Origin: an uncultured Helicobacter sp.
Lineage (GTDB): Bacteria > Campylobacterota > Campylobacteria > Campylobacterales > Helicobacteraceae
DNA: 10,637 nt
Assembly: GCA_944325475.1 (NCBI GenBank)
Contig: CALVAF010000062.1
Location: 1-10,637, forward strand
Direction of reading: 5' to 3'
The stretch's first letter is position 1; every line of letters begins with the position of its first letter. The position numbers were made by a program, and so were the translations under genes. Shown here piece after piece: positions 6,171-10,637 of this stretch. The notes beneath the pieces were generated by a model. It did no database searches. It had not been told where the DNA came from and was given only the letters and a program-made list of their open reading frames with translations.

Positions 6171-6842
6171 TTATTTAAAGAGGATGCTGCCTAGTCGCAC
6201 ACAATTACTCCCGCATTTAATGGCTAACTCAAAATCCCCGCTCATTCCCATACTTAAGGTGTTTGCGCCAAATCTTTGGAGTTTTTCAAAAAGGGCGTGG
6301 GTGGTCTCAAAACTACTTTGGATTAGTTTAGAATGAGAGGAATGCGCCCCGATACTCATTAGCCCACAAAGCTTGATATTAGGGCATTCTTCAAGGATTT
6401 GGTGGTAGGTTTCTAGGGCGATTTCAGGCATGACCCCGCTTTTGGTAGATTCTTTAGCGCTATTAATTTGCAAGAGTGCTTTAAGTGTGAGACTTTCTCG
6501 CTCTAGTCGTTTTTGGAGTTGCAGGGCTAACTCTAGTGAGTGCAAACTATGGAACATAAAGGGCTTGAGTGCAAGGAGGGCGTTAATTTTGTTGCTTTGG
6601 AGATTCCCGATGAAATGCCACTCTAGCGGCAGTGATTCTAGAGTTTTGGATTTTTGGGTCAAATCTTGCACCTTATTTTCGCCAAAAGCCCTTTGTCCGC
6701 ATTCATAGAGGGCTTGTATTTCTTGGGAGCTAGAGTATTTGCTAACTGCCACAAGTCGAACGATTCTATGCCTATCAACAGAGATTCTGGACTTTTCGAT
6801 TTTTTCGATTGCTTCGATGAGGTTTTCTTTAAAATTTTGCAT
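6171..6842 (-). CDS. yggS: YggS family pyridoxal phosphate-binding protein (PLP homeostasis protein)
   Basis: 223 residues forming a single alanine-racemase-like barrel without a catalytic C-terminal domain. The family binds PLP and helps keep B6 vitamers and some amino- and keto-acid pools in balance; it has no clear enzymatic reaction. The PLP lysine is Lys35 in LVAVSKY. Other family marks are FGENKVQD at 53-60, WHFIGNLQSNK at 75-85, SMGMSGDFELAI at 187-198 and the phosphate-binding GSNCVRLGS at 201-209. The length is typical. ATG 6842 follows AAAGGA with a 6-base spacer, and rseP ends 9 bases upstream, so this is the last gene of the operon. The stop lies about 20 bases from the large hairpin, a possible terminator. 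Confidence 0.95.
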   Translation of the reverse strand: MQNFKENLIEAIEKIEKSRISVDRHRIVRLVAVSKYSSSQEIQALYECGQRAFGENKVQDLTQKSKTLESLPLEWHFIGNLQSNKINALLALKPFMFHSLHSLELALQLQKRLERESLTLKALLQINSAKESTKSGVMPEIALETYHQILEECPNIKLCGLMSIGAHSSHSKLIQSSFETTHALFEKLQRFGANTLSMGMSGDFELAIKCGSNCVRLGSILFK

Positions 6843-6851
6843 TATTTTCCT

Positions 6852-7922
6852 TTAAAAGGGCATTGTCCCATTCATAATACGCACAAGATCATTATACAGC
6901 CCAAGCCCCATAAGCCCAAATAAAATAAACCAACCTGCAAGAGTGAGGCGATAGATAGTGTTGAGGCTTGGAATCTTCTTGGTTGCCATTTCATAGATAG
7001 TAAAAACAATATGTCCGCCATCTAGAGCAGGGATAGGGAGGAGGTTTAAAATCCCTAGATTCACAGAGATTAAAGCTGTGAAAGTCAAAAGTGTGATGAT
7101 TCCTAGCTCTGTTGCTTTTTTGGTGATTGAAACAATCGAAACAACGCCGCCTACCTCGCTAAGAGGGACGATTCCTAGAATCATCTTTTCTAAGCCTTGT
7201 AAGATAAGGGTGCTTGCTTGGAGGGTTTGAGAAAAGGCATAAGGAATGCTTTCAGAGGGGGAGTAGGAGACTTTGCGTATTTCATTAGCAGCAATGATTC
7301 CAATTAATGGGCGTGAGATTTCCTCGCCAAAAATATTTTTACTCTTGCCTATTTGTGGGATTAGCGTGGTGGTATGCAGTGTAGAATTACGCAAAAAAGT
7401 GATTTCTAAAATGCCCTTAGAAGATTCCACGACTTTATTAAGCTTCTCCCAAGTTTTAATGGAGTTACCATTAATGGCAATAATCTCATCGCCTGTTTGC
7501 AAACCAGCCTTGCTTGCTGGCATATTTTCTTGCACTTTGCCGATTATGGGTGCAAGCTCATTTTGCCCCATTAAAGCAATGGCGATATAAAGCAAAAAGG
7601 CTAAAAGAAGATTAAAAGAGGAACCAGCAGCAAGGATAACAAGCCTTTTATAAGTAGCGATTCCATAGAGGCTATCACTATCGTAATTGCGATTTTTGGG
7701 GTCAAGATCGCTCTGTCCTTTAAGCTGCACAAAGCCACCAAGTGGGATAGGACGCAGTGAATACTCTGTTTGTCCAATTTTCTTTTTCCATAACTTCTGA
7801 CTTCCAAAGCCAATGCTAAAAGCTTCTACTTTCACTCCAAAAAGCTTTGCTGCTAAAAAATGCCCTAATTCATGAAAAAAAACCAAAAAGGCTAACACTA
7901 AAATGGAACCAATAAAACCCAT
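6852..7922 (-). CDS. rseP: RIP metalloprotease RseP (site-2 protease, M50)
   Basis: 356 residues; an inner-membrane zinc protease that cuts transmembrane segments, for example of anti-sigma factors or signal-peptide remnants. The zinc motif is His17-Glu-Leu-Gly-His21 in the first membrane segment. A single PDZ domain lies at about 122-180 (PASKAGLQTGDEIIAINGNS). The second active-site motif NLLPIPALDGGH at 293-304 carries Asp301. Further hydrophobic segments are at about 92-118, 271-295 and 325-345. E. coli RseP has about 450 residues and two PDZ domains; one domain and this length are normal for epsilonproteobacteria. ATG 7922 follows GAGGT with a short spacer. The pgsA stop is 12 bases upstream. 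A T8 run directly before the HExxH codons is noted but is probably stable. The natural substrate in this lineage cannot be read from the sequence. Confidence 0.95.
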   Translation of the reverse strand: MGFIGSILVLAFLVFFHELGHFLAAKLFGVKVEAFSIGFGSQKLWKKKIGQTEYSLRPIPLGGFVQLKGQSDLDPKNRNYDSDSLYGIATYKRLVILAAGSSFNLLLAFLLYIAIALMGQNELAPIIGKVQENMPASKAGLQTGDEIIAINGNSIKTWEKLNKVVESSKGILEITFLRNSTLHTTTLIPQIGKSKNIFGEEISRPLIGIIAANEIRKVSYSPSESIPYAFSQTLQASTLILQGLEKMILGIVPLSEVGGVVSIVSITKKATELGIITLLTFTALISVNLGILNLLPIPALDGGHIVFTIYEMATKKIPSLNTIYRLTLAGWFILFGLMGLGLYNDLVRIMNGTMPF

Positions 7923-7934
7923 ATTTACCTCTAT

Positions 7935-8477
7935 CTATCTTGTTTTTGTGTAGGCTTTGGTGTAATCATAGCCTGAATAGAGCGTGATAAGTACCGCAAG
8001 CCAAAGTGTGTGTGGAGCAAAAGAATAATCCATAAGCAAAAAGGCAATAGCGGTGATTTGCAAACCGGTTTTGTATTTGCCAAGATTAGATGCAGCAACT
8101 TTTAAGCCCTTTGCAGCAGCGACTACTCGAAGTCCGGTGATGAAAAATTCTCGCCCCAAAATCAAAAAAACCGCCCACGCATTAGCACGTCCAAGCACCA
8201 AAAGCCCAATCAATGCGCTAAGTATCAAAAGTTTATCGGCTAAGGGGTCAAAAATCTCGCCAAAAACGCTTGTAACTTGAAAATTTCTTGCAATAAAGCC
8301 ATCAAAAAAATCCGTAATACTTGCTATGCAAAAAAGCAAGCAAGCAAAATAATTTACCCAGCTTGGGTGGATAGAGGTCGGTAGCAACTCCCACCCATAA
8401 AGCAAGATTGCCAAAAGTAAGAAAGCAAAGCAGATTCTAAGGATTGTTAAGAGATTGGGAAGGGTTTTTAAGTCCAT
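7935..8477 (-). CDS. pgsA: CDP-diacylglycerol-glycerol-3-phosphate 3-phosphatidyltransferase (PgsA)
   Basis: 180 residues; a polytopic inner-membrane enzyme that makes phosphatidylglycerol phosphate from CDP-diacylglycerol and glycerol-3-phosphate, the committed step to phosphatidylglycerol and cardiolipin. The CDP-alcohol phosphotransferase signature D-x2-DG-x2-AR-x8-G-x3-D-x3-D is complete: Asp56, Asp59-Gly60, Ala63-Arg64, Gly73, Asp77 and Asp81. The opening MDLKTLPNLLTILRI is typical of PgsA, which separates it from PssA. Hydrophobic segments lie at about 12-30, 40-55, 83-105 and 145-170. ATG 8477 shares one base with the stop of the upstream reductase gene (TAATG), implying coupled translation. 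Length and motif are normal. Confidence 0.94.
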   Translation of the reverse strand: MDLKTLPNLLTILRICFAFLLLAILLYGWELLPTSIHPSWVNYFACLLFCIASITDFFDGFIARNFQVTSVFGEIFDPLADKLLILSALIGLLVLGRANAWAVFLILGREFFITGLRVVAAAKGLKVAASNLGKYKTGLQITAIAFLLMDYSFAPHTLWLAVLITLYSGYDYTKAYTKTR

Positions 8478-9259
8478 TATTTGAAGCTTGTGCCTCCATC
8501 AATCACAATAGTTTGCCCAGTTAGCCACGCACTAGAAGAATCATCGCATAAAAATAAACAAGTCCCTGCAATGTCTTCAGGTTTTCCCATACGACTAAGT
8601 GGGCTTTGTGATTCCACGGTTGCTTTGATTTCTGCATAATCTGGAAAGGCTTTGAGTGCATCTGTATCGATAGGTCCGCCACTTACAGCATTGACGCGGA
8701 TATTGTATTCCCCAAGATCCATTGCGGCGTATTTTACCATTGTTTCTACGGCATTTTTGGAGTTTCCATGTCCGGCATAATTGGGCATATACACAAGATT
8801 CCCCGTAGAGCTTAGGGAGATGATGCTACCACCTCCGACTTTTTGCATTCTTTTTGCAGCTTCTTGTGCGCCAACGACAAAGGCAAGTACTGTTGCAGTG
8901 TAGATATTATTAAGTCCCTTTGGTTTAAGACGCATAAAGGGTGCAAAGCCCCCCACCACGCTTTTGCCATAAATGATTGCATTGCTGATGAAAAAATCCA
9001 CCCTATCAAAATCCTCATCAATCTTTGCAAATAAATCCTTGTAAGTCTCTGGCTCTAGGACATTAAGCGGATAGGTTTTGATTTTAATGGCATATTTAGA
9101 TTCTACATCGGCGATGATTTTTTGTGCTTCTTCTTCATTTTTATTATAAGTAAAAGCAATATTCACACCATTTTGTGCGAAACGATAGAGAATTGCTTTT
9201 CCAATTCCACGTGTTGCACCGCTAATGACTAAAGTTTTATTTTTCATATTTTCTCTCAT
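8477..9259 (-). CDS. Short-chain dehydrogenase/reductase with FabL/FabI-like Y-x6-K active site
   Basis: 260 residues, a Rossmann-fold SDR. The dinucleotide loop is GATRGIG at 14-20, SNA at 92-94 stands for the usual NAG, and Ser150/Ser151 precede the catalytic segment. That segment is Tyr161-AGHGNS-Lys168. Six residues between Tyr and Lys is the enoyl-ACP reductase pattern (FabI, FabL), against three in ordinary SDRs. The C-terminus GQTIVIDGGTSFK is typical. I recall the H. pylori homologue near dapA being annotated as 7-alpha-hydroxysteroid dehydrogenase; the spacing argues more for a FabL-like reductase, but the substrate is unproven. Two starts are possible: ATG 9259 (GAGGT, 6-base spacer, ATGA overlap with the dapA stop) and ATG 9247 (GAGAG, 5-base spacer), which gives MKNKTLVISG. 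Position next to pgsA would fit a lipid role. Confidence 0.85.
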   Translation of the reverse strand: MRENMKNKTLVISGATRGIGKAILYRFAQNGVNIAFTYNKNEEEAQKIIADVESKYAIKIKTYPLNVLEPETYKDLFAKIDEDFDRVDFFISNAIIYGKSVVGGFAPFMRLKPKGLNNIYTATVLAFVVGAQEAAKRMQKVGGGSIISLSSTGNLVYMPNYAGHGNSKNAVETMVKYAAMDLGEYNIRVNAVSGGPIDTDALKAFPDYAEIKATVESQSPLSRMGKPEDIAGTCLFLCDDSSSAWLTGQTIVIDGGTSFK

Positions 9260-10170
9260 TTTACTACCTCGTATTGTGTTAAGATTTGCTCTAAAAGTTT
9301 AAGATTTTCAGTGCTTGGTGGGATAAGTGGTAAGCGGTATTCTAGGGCTTTTAGCAGTCCGCTTAAATACATTGCGGCTTTGATTGGGATAGGGTTACTC
9401 TCAATAAAAAGGGCTTTATTGATTTTATAAAGCTCGTTGTTTAAGACATAAGCTTTGGGGTAATCTAAGTCATTTAAAACGTTGTGGGTTAGGGCTGCGA
9501 TTTTATTTGGCAAAAGATTGGAAGTAACTGAAATCACGCCCTTCCCACCACAGCAAAGAATGGGATAATTTAGCGCATCATCGCCACTTACAATGACTAA
9601 ATCCTTTTCTTGAACATTCAAATCTATAATTTTTTCGAGATTCCCACCAGCTTCTTTGATTCCATAAATATTTTTAACGTCCCTAAAAAGTTGTCGTATC
9701 GTTGCATTCTCAAGGCTCACGCCTGTGCGGCTTGGGACATTATAAAGCATAAGGGGAATAGAAATCGCTTCTGCAACACTTTTGTAATGCTGATAAAGCC
9801 CTTCTTGTGTGGGTTTGTTGTAATAAGGTGTCACGCACAAAATCCCATCTGCACCGCTTATCTCAGCAAATTTTGCTAGATCCATAGCTTCTTGAGTGGA
9901 GTTGCTTCCCGCCCCTGCTAGGACTTTGATATTTTTGCCCTCTTGCCTATTTTTCTTTGCTACACCAAGGGCGACTTCAATACATTCTTTATGCTCTTTG
10001 TGGCTTAATGTAGCAGATTCTCCAGTCGTTCCCACAGGCACGATGGCATCAATGTCATAATTGATTTGCCTTTGGATAAGGCTTTCATAAGTCTCTAAAT
10101 CAAGCTTTCCATTTTTAAAAGGTGTGATGAGTGCTGTCATCGCCCCTATTATCGATTCTTTTACTTGCAT
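9256..10170 (-). CDS. dapA: 4-hydroxy-tetrahydrodipicolinate synthase (DapA)
   Basis: 304 residues forming a TIM barrel. It condenses pyruvate with aspartate semialdehyde, the first committed step to diaminopimelate (peptidoglycan) and lysine, in the cytoplasm. The Schiff-base Lys172 is in GIKEAGG. The proton relay is Thr48 in VGTTGES, Tyr117 in TPYYNKP and Tyr143 in YNVPSRTG; Arg148 binds the substrate carboxylate. The length is close to the family norm of about 295, slightly longer mainly at the C-terminus. ATG 10170 follows GAGAG with a short spacer, 6 bases after the M16 peptidase stop. Its own stop overlaps the reductase start (ATGA). Confidence 0.97.
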   Translation of the reverse strand: MQVKESIIGAMTALITPFKNGKLDLETYESLIQRQINYDIDAIVPVGTTGESATLSHKEHKECIEVALGVAKKNRQEGKNIKVLAGAGSNSTQEAMDLAKFAEISGADGILCVTPYYNKPTQEGLYQHYKSVAEAISIPLMLYNVPSRTGVSLENATIRQLFRDVKNIYGIKEAGGNLEKIIDLNVQEKDLVIVSGDDALNYPILCCGGKGVISVTSNLLPNKIAALTHNVLNDLDYPKAYVLNNELYKINKALFIESNPIPIKAAMYLSGLLKALEYRLPLIPPSTENLKLLEQILTQYEVVK

Positions 10171-10176
10171 ATTCTC

Positions 10177-10637
10177 TCACTTTTGTAAAGTTATAATGGT
10201 GGCATTTTGAAGTGTAAAATACTCCTTTGCCACTCTAATAATATCCTCTAAGCTTAAAGATTCGAAGTTTTTCTCAAAATCAAGCAAAGTCTGCAAATCT
10301 CCCATAGCGATATAAGACCCAAAGAGATTTGCCACCCCACTACTTGATTCTAGCTTATAGAGGAAGTTAGCACGTAGATTGGTTTTTACCTTTTCAAGTT
10401 CGTTTTGTTTGAGTTTGCCTTGCTTGATAAGCTCAAGCTGGGCGAGAATCTCTTTTTGAATATTATCCAAGCTCACACCAGAATTAGCTAAAGCCATAAT
10501 GATAAAAACTCCCTCATCGACTAAATCCATATTGTAGGCATGCACTTCAGCAGCAAGTCTCTTTTTATCCATAAGAATGCTTGGCAAAACGCTGCTTTTC
10601 CCGCCACTTAAAATCTCACTTAAAGCACTTAGAGCAA
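10177..10637 (-). CDS. M16 family zinc peptidase (insulinase-like), C-terminal part only
   Basis: The frame stays open from the stop at 10177 to the right edge, giving 152 codons without a start. A TTG near 10587 is merely internal. The first visible residues ALSALSEILSGGKSSVLP match the M16 C-terminal domain motif (L..iLggG.sSrL), followed by a typical helix-rich end (LEKVKTNLRANFLYKLES). The catalytic N-terminal HxxEH zinc site would lie outside the window, so activity cannot be judged. Many bacterial M16 proteins with this layout sit next to dapA in Campylobacter and Helicobacter, where they are annotated as zinc protease or 'PqqE'. The real substrate is unknown. dapA begins 6 bases downstream, so this gene is upstream in the same operon. 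Confidence 0.88.
   Translation of the reverse strand, partial: ALSALSEILSGGKSSVLPSILMDKKRLAAEVHAYNMDLVDEGVFIIMALANSGVSLDNIQKEILAQLELIKQGKLKQNELEKVKTNLRANFLYKLESSSGVANLFGSYIAMGDLQTLLDFEKNFESLSLEDIIRVAKEYFTLQNATIITLQK

Noticed and set aside
7875..7882. T8 run (minus strand) in rseP just before the HExxH codons, as a phase-variation tract
   Set aside because: Eight bases is short for a switching tract. The Val-Phe-Phe codons it encodes are normal for this membrane segment, and rseP is a core gene.
1..10637. CRISPR array, tRNA, rRNA or transposase
   Set aside because: No regularly spaced direct repeats, cloverleaf or rRNA-like sequence, or transposase motif was visible on either strand.

Overview
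The window looks like AT-rich chromosomal DNA of an epsilonproteobacterium (Campylobacterota), most likely a Helicobacter. The grounds are the HrgA-family protein, the fused TrpG-TrpD, promoters with a TATAAT-like -10 box but no clear -35, and the run M16 peptidase, dapA, short-chain reductase, pgsA, which I recall from Helicobacter and Campylobacter. The species assignment is inference.

Left part (1 to about 5850) is a rearranged tryptophan locus. On the minus strand, read right to left, are trpE (3373-1901), an HrgA-like gene (1911-934) and a trpG-trpD fusion (from 937 past the left edge). On the plus strand, diverging from trpE, are trpB (3803-5071) and trpA (5071-5847). TrpE with the TrpG part makes anthranilate, the TrpD part adds phosphoribose, and TrpB with TrpA do the last steps from indole-glycerol phosphate to tryptophan. 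trpF and trpC are not in the window. The standout is the HrgA-like gene, a HARE-HTH domain joined to a PD-(D/E)XK nuclease-like domain. It lies between trpE and trpGD, overlapping trpE by 11 bases and trpGD by 4 (ATGA).

Between the divergent arms, 3374-3802 holds two back-to-back -10 boxes and an unusually long leader before trpB. That leader contains short reading frames with tryptophan codons. TrpB and TrpA are both intact but divergent in conserved segments.

The gene-free stretch 5848-6170 separates trpA from the convergent cluster to its right. It holds several inverted repeats, including a 65-base near-perfect hairpin with 15-base arms. It may be an interspersed repeat, a small RNA or a terminator.

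Right part (6171 to the right edge) is one tightly packed minus-strand operon. In transcription order it has an M16 peptidase (cut by the edge), dapA, a short-chain reductase with a FabL/FabI-like Y-x6-K site, pgsA, rseP and yggS. Spacings run from a 4-base overlap to a 12-base gap. It joins lysine/peptidoglycan precursor synthesis, phospholipid synthesis, intramembrane proteolysis and PLP homeostasis, an ordinary housekeeping cluster. I found no tRNA, rRNA, CRISPR array, transposase or complete mobile element.
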